A DNA stretch of 64,000 bases from Stenotrophomonas rhizophila. GTDB lineage: Bacteria > Pseudomonadota > Gammaproteobacteria > Xanthomonadales > Xanthomonadaceae. The position numbers and the translations under genes are program-made. Shown here piece by piece: positions 37,460 through 48,155 of the stretch. The stretch lies in assembly GCF_003751305.1 (NCBI RefSeq), contig NZ_RJKV01000001.1:661581-725580 (forward strand), written 5' to 3'. The first letter of the stretch is position 1; each line of letters starts with the position of its first letter. Below the pieces are notes generated by a model. It saw only the letters and a list, made by a program, of their open reading frames with translations. It ran no database searches and had not been told where the DNA came from.

Positions 37460-39804
37460 GGCGCGGGCGTCGGCAGGCAGCGCAGTGGGCCGATCCGGGG
37501 CATGCCGGGCGAGGTGGCGGCAACGGGGGGCGCCAGGCGCACGCTGCAGTGGCCGTCAGGCAGATCGACCTGCAGCTGGGCCGGTGTGACGACATCCTCC
37601 AGATAGGTTTCTCCGTCATACCCCACCGTGGCGGCCCCTCCGCCAGGCAGCCGCACGCTGCTGCCGACGGGCAACGCGACCCCGTCCGAATCGTGCAGGA
37701 TCACCCGCATGGCCTGGGTGCGGCGCAGGCCGAAGTCGACGCCCAGTCCGGCGCTCTGGCGTGGCGTCACCCAGGTGTCCACGCGGTCGGCGCGCATGTC
37801 CGCCGGCAGATCCAGCGTATCGATGGAGAGCCGGTTGCGCTGCCAGGACAGCAAGGGGGTCACCAGCAGCAGACCGTTCTTGTCGGTGCTGCCGATCAGC
37901 CGGTTTTCCAGGCGTACCGGGATGCCGGCGTAGCCATCGGTGGAGACCACGGCAAAGGCATCGGGGACCTCGCGTGCGGCAAATATATGCCCGCCCATCC
38001 AGACCACGCTGCCACTGGCACTGGCGTAGCCATAATCGAGATCACCCTGGCGCGCGTATCCCATCGAGTAGCGCCCGACCCGGTTGAGCCAGCCGAGTTC
38101 GGCCAGTCCGCCGGCACCGTCGTCACCGCCGCGCGCCTGTACCCGCCAGCCATAGCCACCCTGGCTGCCGTCGCCCGGTACGGGTTGGGACAGATCGGCG
38201 ACATAGGTCAGCCGCTCGCCGTTGCGCTGCGCCGACAGGCTGCTCTGCCGGTTGCGCCCCAGGGCGGCCGATACCGACAGATAGACGCTGCGGTCATCGC
38301 TGTCTGCCAGATTCTGGTTGAACGACAGGTAGGCCGACCAGCGATCACCGAAGCTGCGCGACCAGAACAGGCTGGCATAGCGGTTGTCCTCGCCGTCGGG
38401 GTAGCGCAGCCGCAGATAGCTGGCGCTGAGCGAGCCTGCGCGTTGCAGGTTGATGCCCAGCGTGGCCTGTTCGCTGATGTCCGGGGGCAGGGTGTCCTGC
38501 AGTGCACCGAGGTCGCGGTAGGCGCCGTGGGTCCGCCGGGTCAGCAGGTTGATGTTGACGCGGCGGTTGTTCCAGCTGTAGCCCACGGCATATTGGCCGC
38601 CCTGGAGACCCTCGAAGCGACTGTGTGCATAGGCGGCGTTGACCACACCGGCGCCACCCAGCAGCCACCAGCCCCCGGCACCGCCGTTGATCACGCCGCC
38701 ACCGCCTTCCACGTGCGCCTCGGCGGTAAACCGATCGCTGGCGCCATAACGCCAGGTGGCGCTGCCGATCACCGGCGTTTCATAGGCGAACGAGCGCAGC
38801 CCATAGTCCTTTCGCATCCGGCCCACGCCGGCTGACCAGTCGGACAGACCCTTGGCCAGCAGCTGCTGCGTGCCGTAGAAGGCAAAGTCCAGTGTCTGCA
38901 TCCGGCCGAACGCATCGGTGATCACCACCTGTGCGTTGCCGGTGCCGTTGATGCCGGGCTGTGCGGCCAACTGGAAGGGGCCGATCGGTACCTCGCCGTT
39001 GTACTGGCGCAGGCCATCCACATACAGCTCCACGTTGGAGGGGACCACCGCTTCGCCGAGGAAGGTGGGGGTGGGGGTCAGCACGCGGTAAGGCTGCAGG
39101 CCGTAGTTGCGCCCGATCTGCAACCCGCCCATGCGGACCGGTCGGCTCCAGTCGACAAAGCCACTGTAGAAATCGCCGACGGTCAGCGACACCGCCGATG
39201 CCGGGAAATCCAGGCGCCACGCGGTGTCCAGGCGCACGCTCTCGCCCCGCCACTGGCGATCGGCCGGATCCTGATACGTGCGCAGCAGCGAACGGGTCTC
39301 CAGGACGCCTTCGCCCAGCCCGAACAGACGCAGCTCGTTGGTCAGTGCAAGGTTGCCGCCGCCCTCGTTGTGGCTGCCGTAGACGTCGTAGTTGAGCACC
39401 ACGCCGGGGGAGGCGGCCGCCGCGGGTGCAGTGTCAACCGCGCGCTCCAGCCGCGTGGTGGGCAGTGACAACTGCTCCAGCGGCACATCCAGGGCCAGCG
39501 TCTGCAGCGCCGCGTCATAGCGCACCACCACCCCGGTGAGGTGCTCCAGTGCCACCGGCTCCTCGCCGCGTGCCGAAAAGCCGAGTTGGCGCAGCGTGGC
39601 GCCGGAGGCCATCAGCCGGCCCTGCAGTTCGGTGAAGGGCAGCAGTCCGCGCGGCGTCTGGTTGAGCGTCACCTCCAGATACAGGGTCTGCGCGGCGGTC
39701 AGCGGCGTCGGCGGCGGCAGCATCGCATCGCCCGAGGCGCCAATGTCCGCATCGGCTGCCATCGCGGCGCACGGGGTCAGCGTCGCGGTGAGCAGCATCC
39801 GCAT
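37456..39804 (-). CDS. Outer membrane usher of the Csu-type pilus
   Basis: A 782-residue usher. A signal peptide precedes the N-terminal chaperone-binding domain (LYLEVTLNQTPRGLLPF). Then comes the 24-strand barrel with plug, including GDFYSGFVDWSRPVRMGGLQIGRNYG in two parts, and two C-terminal domains ending in PDGHCSVRLAPP. The start is taken at 39804 with AGG five bases upstream; M at 39798 is also possible. Assembles pilus subunits delivered by the chaperones. Confidence 0.92.
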   Translation of the reverse strand: MRMLLTATLTPCAAMAADADIGASGDAMLPPPTPLTAAQTLYLEVTLNQTPRGLLPFTELQGRLMASGATLRQLGFSARGEEPVALEHLTGVVVRYDAALQTLALDVPLEQLSLPTTRLERAVDTAPAAAASPGVVLNYDVYGSHNEGGGNLALTNELRLFGLGEGVLETRSLLRTYQDPADRQWRGESVRLDTAWRLDFPASAVSLTVGDFYSGFVDWSRPVRMGGLQIGRNYGLQPYRVLTPTPTFLGEAVVPSNVELYVDGLRQYNGEVPIGPFQLAAQPGINGTGNAQVVITDAFGRMQTLDFAFYGTQQLLAKGLSDWSAGVGRMRKDYGLRSFAYETPVIGSATWRYGASDRFTAEAHVEGGGGVINGGAGGWWLLGGAGVVNAAYAHSRFEGLQGGQYAVGYSWNNRRVNINLLTRRTHGAYRDLGALQDTLPPDISEQATLGINLQRAGSLSASYLRLRYPDGEDNRYASLFWSRSFGDRWSAYLSFNQNLADSDDRSVYLSVSAALGRNRQSSLSAQRNGERLTYVADLSQPVPGDGSQGGYGWRVQARGGDDGAGGLAELGWLNRVGRYSMGYARQGDLDYGYASASGSVVWMGGHIFAAREVPDAFAVVSTDGYAGIPVRLENRLIGSTDKNGLLLVTPLLSWQRNRLSIDTLDLPADMRADRVDTWVTPRQSAGLGVDFGLRRTQAMRVILHDSDGVALPVGSSVRLPGGGAATVGYDGETYLEDVVTPAQLQVDLPDGHCSVRLAPPVAATSPGMPRIGPLRCLPTPAP

Positions 39805-39811
39805 GCAGGCC

Positions 39812-40558
39812 TCAGCGAGCCGGCGGCGCGGCGTGCAGTGGCGTCTGGGCCGACTCGCCATTGATCTTTGCCGAGAACGTGGCACCCGCCAGGCGGGCGG
39901 CTGGAACGTCCAGTGGCCAGCGCATGGTCTGTCCGCCAAGGACATAACCGAGCAGGCCGGGATGGATGATCTGCGGGCGGCTGGCCGGGCCCAGGCCGAT
40001 GTCGGCCAGTTGCGCGTAACTGCTGCCGCTGTTGTGCACCTCCAGCGCTGGTCGACCGTCGTCCAGGCGTGTCAGGCGCGCCTGCAGGGTGTGTTGGAGC
40101 GGGGCATCCTTGTCGGGCTGGACGAACACCGGCATCGAATAGCGCAGCACGAACTGCATGCCGGAGCGGCGTGGATCCACCGTGGGCAGCTCATCGACAA
40201 TCACCCGGTAGGCGCGTTGCGTTGCCGGTGGGGTCGGCTCGCTGCGGACCACCCGGATCAACTGCTGCTGGCCGGCAGCCAGCGACTGCATCGGGGGGCT
40301 CACCTGGAGATCGGTGGTGGGCAGCAGCTGATCCTGGCCGGCGTCCTGGCGCCACTCGAAGACCCGCACCTGCACCTGTACGGGCGTGGTGCCGCTGTTG
40401 GTCAGCCAGAGCGCATCGGCATTCTGCCGCGGCGTCAGCTGCAATGAGGTCGGGGCGACCTGCAGACTCGCGGCGGTGGCGCTCCCCATCAGCAGCCACA
40501 GCCAACCCAGCACCGCACACCCGAGCCGCCCAGGGCGACGCCCTGCGGAAATCGGCAT
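39812..40558 (-). CDS. Periplasmic pilus chaperone (CsuC-like)
   Basis: A 248-residue chaperone. The ATG at 40558 has AGGA five bases upstream; the upstream TTG at 40570 is not needed. A signal peptide ends near TAA. The immunoglobulin-like domain starts SLQVAPTSLQLTPRQNADALWL. The subunit-binding basic residues are in QQQLIRVVRSE. The second domain follows from about residue 150. It sits between the main subunit gene and the usher, the standard order. Confidence 0.9.
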   Translation of the reverse strand: MPISAGRRPGRLGCAVLGWLWLLMGSATAASLQVAPTSLQLTPRQNADALWLTNSGTTPVQVQVRVFEWRQDAGQDQLLPTTDLQVSPPMQSLAAGQQQLIRVVRSEPTPPATQRAYRVIVDELPTVDPRRSGMQFVLRYSMPVFVQPDKDAPLQHTLQARLTRLDDGRPALEVHNSGSSYAQLADIGLGPASRPQIIHPGLLGYVLGGQTMRWPLDVPAARLAGATFSAKINGESAQTPLHAAPPAR

Positions 40559-40566
40559 GGCGGTCC

Positions 40567-41091
40567 TCAATAGGTGATGGTGGCGGTGATCGTGTCCTGA
40601 TAGTTACCCGCAGCGGCGTTGTTGACGCTGGGGTTGGCGATCTGGCCATAGACATTCAATGTCTGTGCCAGCCCGGTGCCGATGCCGGCGGTCGTATTGG
40701 TGCCAGCGGTGGCCCCCCACACGTTGGTGTGCCCCGCATCGCGATAGAGCTGATAGCCCACGAAATTGTTGGCGGTCACGCTGGCGTCGGTGTTCTTCAT
40801 GCGCCGGGTGGTCACGTCATTGGCAGTGCCCGCGTTGGAGCCGGCATTGAGCGCCACCGTGTAGGGGGTCAGTGCGGAGCACTGCGCGGTGATCGTGCCC
40901 TGGGCATTGGAGGGCGTGGTGGCGGTGGACAGCGCCGAGCCGAAGTCGACGTCCGTGGCCGCGGCGGCCGTGATGGTGCAGGCCTTGGTGATGATGACCT
41001 TGACGTTGAAGGTCGTGGTATCGGCTGCCAGGGCCGGGGTGGCGAGGCCGGTCAGGGCCAGGGTGAGTAAAGCGGGGCGGAAAAATCGCAT
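40567..41091 (-). CDS. Spore coat U domain major pilus subunit (CsuA/B-like)
   Basis: A 174-residue exported SCPU protein and likely main pilin. AAGGAG is one base before an ATG at 41097 and seven bases before the ATG at 41091, so the latter is the better start. Signal peptide ends at ALA. The mature part has Cys at KACTIT and AQCSAL, for a disulfide, and ends with the donor-strand-like TITATITY. It is the first gene of the locus. Confidence 0.9.
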   Translation of the reverse strand: MRFFRPALLTLALTGLATPALAADTTTFNVKVIITKACTITAAAATDVDFGSALSTATTPSNAQGTITAQCSALTPYTVALNAGSNAGTANDVTTRRMKNTDASVTANNFVGYQLYRDAGHTNVWGATAGTNTTAGIGTGLAQTLNVYGQIANPSVNNAAAGNYQDTITATITY

Positions 41092-41163
41092 GGGCATGCT
41101 CCTTGGACGCGGGTCCTTGCTGAACAACACGATGCTGCCGGACAGTGAAATCGTCTTCACTCT

Positions 41164-41169
41164 TTTATA
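41164..41169 (-). promoter_or_regulatory. Possible pilus operon -10 box
   Basis: The minus strand reads TATAAA, about 73 bases before the main subunit start, in an A/T-richer stretch between divergent genes. No strong -35 is seen. The pilus operon may use an activator or another sigma factor. Confidence 0.35.
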
Positions 41170-41321
41170 GGTTTGGTCTTGTTTGGAGGCCGTGAGATTG
41201 GAAGGAATCAATGACCGTTTTCGGCACGAAGTCGCGTTCTGAGACATTGGTCGCATCTGTTCAGGGACCTGACTGCGGGAGCCCGCCCAAACCGCGGCTG
41301 TCAGCGTTCCACCCGATCCCG

Positions 41322-41349
41322 TTCAGATTGGCCCCGGATCGGCGATAAT
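41322..41349 (+). promoter_or_regulatory. map promoter with leaderless start
   Basis: -35 TTCAGA (41322-41327) and -10 GATAAT (41344-41349) have a 16-base spacer. Transcription would begin near 41356-41357, which is the A of the ATG at 41357. No ribosome site precedes that ATG, so the map mRNA is probably leaderless. Confidence 0.45.
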
Positions 41350-41356
41350 GGCTCCC

Positions 41357-42130
41357 ATGAGCGTGAATCTGAAAACCCCCGAGGAAATCGAACTGATGCG
41401 CATCGCCGGCCGCCTAGCCAGCGAGGTGCTCGACGTTGTCACCCCCCACGTCAAACCGGGCGTGACGACCGAAGAGCTGGACCGCATCTGCCACGACCAC
41501 ATCATCAATGTGCAGAAGGCGACGCCGGCCAATGTCGGTTACCGCGGCTTCCCCAAAACGGTCTGCACGTCGGTCAACAACGTGATCTGCCACGGCATCC
41601 CCAGTGAGGCCAAAGTCCTCAAGGACGGCGACATCGTCAACATCGATGTGACCGTGATCAAGGACGGCTGGCACGGCGATACCAGCCGCATGTACTACGT
41701 CGGCACGCCGTCGGTCATGGCCAAGCGCCTGGTCGATGCGACCTACGAAGCGATGTGGCGCGGCATCCGCGCGGTCAAGCCGGGCGCGACGCTGGGCGAT
41801 ATCGGCCATGCGATCCAGAGCTATGCTGAAGCCGAGCGCTTCAGCGTGGTGCGCGAGTACTGCGGCCATGGCATCGGCAAGGTCTACCACGACGAACCGC
41901 AGGTGGTGCATTACGGCCGCCCCGGCCAGGGCCTGGTGCTGCAGCCCGGCATGACCTTCACCATCGAGCCGATGATCAACGAGGGCACCCGCTACAACAA
42001 GGTGCTTCCGGACGGCTGGACCGTGGTCACCAAAGACCGCAAGTTGTCGGCGCAGTGGGAGCACATGGTCGCGGTCACCGAGACCGGCGTCGACGTGCTG
42101 ACCCTCTCGCCCGGCGAATCGCAGGTCTGA
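41357..42130 (+). CDS. map: Type I methionyl aminopeptidase
   Basis: A 257-residue metal-dependent enzyme that removes the N-terminal Met from new proteins. Metal ligands are visible: Asp in NIDVTVIKDGWHGDTSRM (two Asp in this stretch), His in CGHGIG, Glu in TIEPMI and Glu near the C terminus in QWEHMVAVTE. The start at 41357 gives the usual MSVNLKTPEEIELMR; an in-frame ATG nine bases upstream is possible. The gene is followed immediately by glnD. Confidence 0.97.
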   Translation: MSVNLKTPEEIELMRIAGRLASEVLDVVTPHVKPGVTTEELDRICHDHIINVQKATPANVGYRGFPKTVCTSVNNVICHGIPSEAKVLKDGDIVNIDVTVIKDGWHGDTSRMYYVGTPSVMAKRLVDATYEAMWRGIRAVKPGATLGDIGHAIQSYAEAERFSVVREYCGHGIGKVYHDEPQVVHYGRPGQGLVLQPGMTFTIEPMINEGTRYNKVLPDGWTVVTKDRKLSAQWEHMVAVTETGVDVLTLSPGESQV

Positions 42131-42132
42131 GC

Positions 42133-44771
42133 ATGCTGCCGGCGAGCCCGATGCTGGACGCGCCGGCCGATTCCGTCGCCGACCCGGACTGGGCGGCGTT
42201 GGCGCGCCAGTCGCTGCAACAGACCGACGCGCGGCTGTACCGCCGCTTCGACCAGAACGACAACATCGAACGCCTGCTCGCCCTGCGCGCGCGGGCGGCC
42301 GATCACCTGATCCGGCTGGCCTGGCATCGCTGCCTGCCCGCCGGTTCGGGGATGGCGCTGTTCGCGGTGGGCGGCTACGGGCGCGGCGAGTTGTTCCCGC
42401 GCTCGGATATCGATGTGCTGGTGCTTGGCACGCCCGAGCAGCAGCGACGGCACGAGTCCGGGCTGGCACGTTTCTTCGCACTGCTCTGGGATTGCGGCCT
42501 GCCGGTCAGTCATGCGGTGCGTTCGCCGGCCGAATGCACCCAGGCCAGTGCCGACCAGACGGTGCTGACCGCACTGATCGAGTCGCGCCCGGTGGTCGCC
42601 GATGACGCCGCGCGTCAGGCACTGAAGGCTGCAGTGAACGTGGAGGGCCTGTGGCCGCCACGCGAATTCTTCCTCGCCAAGCGCGAAGAGCTGCTGGCCC
42701 GGCATCAGCGGTTTGGCGACACCGCCGACAATCTTGAGCCGGACATCAAGGACGGCCCCGGCGGGCTGCGCGATCTCAATACGCTGGGTTGGATGGCGCT
42801 GCGTGCGTTCGGTGTGCGCGACCTGGAAGCGCTGGTCGGCCTTGGCCATCTCGGCCCGGATGAAGCGGCCGCGCTCAAACGCGAACGGTGTGCGCTGGCG
42901 CGGCTGCGTTTCGGCCTGCACCTGGTCGCCAACCGGCCGGAAGAACGCCTGCGGTTCGATTACCAGAAGACACTGGCCGCCCGCTTGGGTTTCGAAGACG
43001 ACATCGAAAGCCTGGCCGTGGAAAAGATGATGCAGGGGTTCTACCGCAGCGCCACCGTGGTGCGGCGGATCAGCGACCGCCTGCTGCAGCGCTTTGAAGA
43101 ACAGTTTGATGGCGAAGCGGTTCCCGAACCGGTCAGCGTTGGTTTCTCGCTGCGTCGCGGTTACCTGGCCGCCAATGACGCCGCGTGGCCGCAGGGCGAC
43201 ATCGAACAAGTGTTCGCGCTGTTCTCCAGTTGGGCCTATAACCCGGACGTGCGCGGCCTGCACTCGCTGACCGCGCGCGCGCTGGCCGAATCGCTGCCGG
43301 AGCTGGCGGCGTACACCGACGCCAGCGCTGCGGCGCGCGAGCAGTTCCTGGCGCTGCTGCGCAGCCCGCGCGCGGTCGACACCCTTGCTCGGATGGCGCG
43401 TCTGGGCGTGCTCGGCCAGTGGATTCCCGCGTTCGCGCAGGTTTCCGGGCGCATGCAGTTCGATCTGTTCCATGTCTACACCGTGGACCAGCACACGCTG
43501 ATGGTGCTGCGGAATATCGGCCTGTTCGCCAGCAGCCGCGCGGATGAGCGCTTCTCGATCGCACATGAAGTCTGGCCGCGCCTGCGCAAGCCGGAACTGC
43601 TGCTGCTGGCCGGCCTGTTCCATGACATCGCCAAGGGCCGCGGCGGCGATCACTCCGAACTCGGTGCGGTGGATGCCCGCGAATTCTGCCAGGCGCTGGC
43701 GCTGAGCAGTTCCGATACGGAGCTGGTGGCCTGGCTGGTCGAGCAGCATCTGCGCATGTCGGTTACTGCGCAGAAGCAGGACATCTCCGATCCGGACGTG
43801 ATCCATCGCTTCGCCACCCTGGTGGCCAGCCGCGACCGGCTCGACTACCTCTACCTGCTGACCTGCGCCGACATCGCCGGGACCAGCCCCAAGCTGTGGA
43901 ATGCGTGGAAGGACCGTTTGCTGGCCGACCTCTATTTCGCCGCGCGTCGCGCGCTGCGCGACGGGCTGGAGAATCAGATGCCGGCCGATGAACGCGTCGC
44001 CGAAGCGCGCGAATCGGTGCGCCAGCTGGTGCGCGAGCGCGGCTACGACGATGCCACCATCGAGCGCCAGTTCACCGTGATGCCCGATGAGAGCTTCATC
44101 CGGCTGCGGCCCGAACAGCTCGCCTGGCAGGCGGCCGCGCTGGTGCCGATCAAGCAGGGCCAGACCTTGGTGAAGGTGCGCCGGATCACCCCGGACGACC
44201 ACGCGCTGGAAGTATTCGTGCACTCGCCGGATCGCGACGGCCTGTTCGCCGCGATCGTGATGACGCTGGACCGCAAGGGCTACGGCATCCATCGCGCGCG
44301 CGTGCTGGACGGCCCGGTCGATACCATCTTCGATACGTTCGAAGTGACCCCGGCCGACAGCTTCGCCGATGGCGATGCGCTGCGCCTGGAGGCCGGCCTG
44401 CGCGAGGCGCTGGCCGGTGATCTGACCCGGCTGCGTCCCTCGCGCCGCGTCATTCCGCGCCAGCTGCGGCACTTCCGTTTCGCCCCGCGCATCGAGTTCC
44501 GCGATGTCACCGATGGCCAGACCACCAGCACCCGTTTCAGCCTCGTCGCACCCGACCGCCCAGGCCTGCTGGCCGACGTGGCGTTCGTGCTGCGCAACCA
44601 GCGGCTGCGCGTGCATGATGCGCGCATCGCTACCTTCGGCGAGCGCGCCGAAGACATGTTCGTGATCAGCGATGAGCATGATCACGCCCTGACCGAATCC
44701 GCCAGGCAGCAGCTGCAAGACGCGATGCTTGCCTGCCTGGACCCTGATCGAAACGCCGGAGACCCCCACTG

Positions 44772-44772
<1 letters not shown>
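42133..44772 (+). CDS. glnD: Bifunctional [protein-PII] uridylyltransferase/uridylyl-removing enzyme
   Basis: An 879-residue nitrogen sensor that adds UMP to PII proteins when glutamine is low and removes it when high. The nucleotidyltransferase motif GGYGRGE is at 80-86 with DID at 92-94. The HD domain for UMP removal is seen in [17 protein letters not shown] around residue 490. Two ACT domains fill the C terminus (from about residue 700), sensing glutamine. It starts 2 bases after map and ends in a TGATG overlap with dapD, so nitrogen sensing and lysine synthesis genes are co-transcribed. Confidence 0.97.
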
Positions 44773-45851
<1,079 letters not shown>

Positions 45852-45859
45852 GTCCTGCG

Positions 45860-46222
45860 ATGACCACGACCGTTTACGGATTGAAGAACTGCGATACCTG
45901 CAAGAAGGCCACCAAGTGGCTGGACCGTTTCCAGGTGCCGTACACCTTCGTCGACTACCGCGACCACATGCCAACGCCGGAGACCCTGATCGACTGGGCG
46001 GCCCAGGCCGGTGGCTTCCTCGCGTTGATCAACAGATCCTCCACCACGTGGCGGCAGCTGCCGGAGAACCGCAAAGCGGCTGATTCGCAGGCCGAATGGA
46101 AGCTGCTGCTGCGCGAGCACCCGCAGCTGATCAAGCGGCCGGTGGTGGTGAGCGCCGATGGCGTGATGACCCAGGGTTTCTCGGACAACGGCTTCAAGCA
46201 GCGGTTCGGAGTGGGCGCGTGA
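45860..46222 (+). CDS. ArsC/Spx-family (YffB-like) protein
   Basis: A 120-residue thioredoxin-fold protein. CDTC at 11-14 gives the CxxC of ArsC-like proteins. Family parts [12 protein letters not shown] and [11 protein letters not shown] are visible. It begins 8 bases after dapD and overlaps dapE (GTGA). The YffB-dapE pairing is conserved in gammaproteobacteria, so its role is more likely linked to redox or lysine genes than to arsenate. Confidence 0.88.
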   Translation: MTTTVYGLKNCDTCKKATKWLDRFQVPYTFVDYRDHMPTPETLIDWAAQAGGFLALINRSSTTWRQLPENRKAADSQAEWKLLLREHPQLIKRPVVVSADGVMTQGFSDNGFKQRFGVGA

Positions 46223-47346
46223 ACGACGTCGTCGCTCTGACCTGCGACCTGATCGCGCGCGCCTCGGTGACACCCGAGGACGCCGGTTGCCAGGCGCTGC
46301 TGGCCGGCCGTCTCGAACGCGCCGGCTTCCACTGCGAACACCTGCGCCTGGGCGAGGTCGACAACCTGTGGGCCACGCACGGGCGGGGCGCACCGGTGCT
46401 GGTGCTGCTCGGGCATACCGACGTGGTACCGACCGGCCCGGTCTCGGCCTGGACCAGTGATCCGTTCGATCCGCAGATCCGTGATGGCGTGCTGTACGGG
46501 CGTGGCGCGGCCGATATGAAAGGCAGCGTGGCCGCCTTCGTGGTGGCCGCCGAGCAGTTCGTGGCCGCCCATCCGGACCATCCCGGCACCTTGGCCGTGC
46601 TGCTGACCAGTGACGAGGAAGGCGATGCCATCGACGGTGTGCGTCGCGTGGCCGATATCTTCCGCGAGCGCGGCCAGGCCATCGACTGGTGCATCACCGG
46701 CGAGCCGACCTCCACGGCCGTGCTCGGTGATCTGCTGCGCGTCGGTCGCCGCGGCAGCCTCTCGGCCACGCTGACGGTGAAAGGCGTGCAGGGCCATGTC
46801 GCGTATCCGGACAAGGCGCGCAATCCGATCCATCTGGCGGCCGCCGCGCTGGCCGAATTGACCGCGCGGCACTGGGACGACGGTTTCGAGAGCTTCCCGC
46901 CGACCAGCCTGCAGGTCTCCAACATCCATGCCGGCACCGGTGCCAACAATGTGATTCCCGGCGAGCTGCAGGTGTTGTTCAATCTGCGCTACAACCCGCA
47001 CTGGAACGCGCCCGCGCTGGAGCAGGAGATCGCTGCGCTGCTGGAACGTCATGCGCTCGAGTACACGCTCAAGTGGCATCGCAGTGGCGAGCCGTTCTAC
47101 ACCCCGGAAGGCACGCTGCGTCGGGTTGCGCGCGAGGTGCTCGGCGAGTTCGCCGGTGCACCGCCGGAAGAGAGCACTGGCGGTGGCACCTCCGATGCGC
47201 GCTTCATCGCGCCGCTGGGCGCGCAGTGCATCGAAGTGGGGCCGGTCAACGCGAGCATCCACCAGGTCGACGAGAACGTGCGCGTCGCGGATCTGGAAGC
47301 GCTGCCGGCGCTGTACCAGCGGTTGATCGAGCGTCTGTTGGCCTGA
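46219..47346 (+). CDS. dapE: Succinyl-diaminopimelate desuccinylase
   Basis: A 375-residue M20-family zinc hydrolase that frees LL-diaminopimelate from the N-succinyl form. GTG start overlaps the preceding stop. Zinc ligands and catalytic residues lie in [21 protein letters not shown] and LTSDEEGDA; the dimer domain follows, and a C-terminal zinc His sits in [13 protein letters not shown]. It completes the dapD-yffB-dapE cluster. Confidence 0.96.
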   Translation: MNDVVALTCDLIARASVTPEDAGCQALLAGRLERAGFHCEHLRLGEVDNLWATHGRGAPVLVLLGHTDVVPTGPVSAWTSDPFDPQIRDGVLYGRGAADMKGSVAAFVVAAEQFVAAHPDHPGTLAVLLTSDEEGDAIDGVRRVADIFRERGQAIDWCITGEPTSTAVLGDLLRVGRRGSLSATLTVKGVQGHVAYPDKARNPIHLAAAALAELTARHWDDGFESFPPTSLQVSNIHAGTGANNVIPGELQVLFNLRYNPHWNAPALEQEIAALLERHALEYTLKWHRSGEPFYTPEGTLRRVAREVLGEFAGAPPEESTGGGTSDARFIAPLGAQCIEVGPVNASIHQVDENVRVADLEALPALYQRLIERLLA

Positions 47347-47381
47347 TGCGCAGGCTGCGCCGACCGTTGGTCGGTTCGCCC

Positions 47382-48065
47382 TTACGCCACGATCAACCCG
47401 AACGACGCCAAGGCGGCCGCCGCCTGGCGCTGTGAAATCACCGCCTTCTTGAACAGCTTGGCGTCCATCACGTTGAGCCCGCTGATGTCGGCGCCGCGCA
47501 GGTCGGCGCCTTCAAACCGCGTCAGCCGCGTCTGTGCGTTGCGCAGGCTGCCGCCGTTGAACACCGCATCGCGGAAATCGCAGCCCGACAGCTCAGCCTC
47601 TGAGAAATCCATACCCTCCAGCTGCGCCTTGCGGAACGACATCCCGCGCAGGTCGGCGCTGACCAGCAGGCAATCGCGGAATTCCAGCGCCCAGCCGGTC
47701 ACTTCCTGCAGGTGCGCGCCCGTCAGCTTGCAGTCCTTGAACTGCACCGAGGACAGCGTTGCGCGGCGCCAGTGGCTGTTGTTGAGATCGCAGTGCGAGA
47801 AACGCGCATCGCTGAGCAGGGCCGAGCTGAAATCGCATTGGCTGCCGCGGCACTTCGTCCACTGGCTTTCTTCCAGCGAGGCCGCCAGCCAGGAGGCACC
47901 GTTGACCGAGCATTGGTTGAACTGGAACCCATCCATGTCCAGCCGCGAGAAGTCGCCGTGATCGAGCGTGCAGTTCTCGAACACGGCCGCCCGCGGGTGC
48001 GCGGCGATGATGGCCTGCATGCGCTCGCGGGTAAGGGTTTCATCGCGGAAGGTGACAGTGTTCAT
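47382..48065 (-). CDS. Pentapeptide-repeat protein
   Basis: A 227-residue soluble protein built of A(D/N)LXX-like pentapeptide repeats from about residue 30 to 210 (for example SGCDFRDAVF, GADLRGADIS), forming a right-handed quadrilateral helix. The start at 48065 is preceded by GGAC. It is not the chromosomal Qnr type from its N terminus (MNTVTFRDETLTRERMQAI) and lacks Qnr-like loops I can recognise. The function may involve binding a protein or DNA-mimicry, but this is not shown. Confidence 0.85.
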   Translation of the reverse strand: MNTVTFRDETLTRERMQAIIAAHPRAAVFENCTLDHGDFSRLDMDGFQFNQCSVNGASWLAASLEESQWTKCRGSQCDFSSALLSDARFSHCDLNNSHWRRATLSSVQFKDCKLTGAHLQEVTGWALEFRDCLLVSADLRGMSFRKAQLEGMDFSEAELSGCDFRDAVFNGGSLRNAQTRLTRFEGADLRGADISGLNVMDAKLFKKAVISQRQAAAALASFGLIVA

Positions 48066-48155
48066 GCGTCCATTCTGGGTGATGTCCCGGACCAGGGGCA
48101 GACTTGAAGGTCGTTGCAGAATGTGTACAAAACGGAGCGACGCCAATGCCCGGCA

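Noticed and set aside
45860..46222. Arsenate reductase of an arsenic resistance operon
   Set aside because: No arsR, arsB or other ars genes are near; dap-gene context fits YffB-like proteins.
47382..48065. Chromosomal quinolone-protection (Smqnr) gene
   Set aside because: It has pentapeptide repeats, but the N terminus and length do not match Qnr as I know it.
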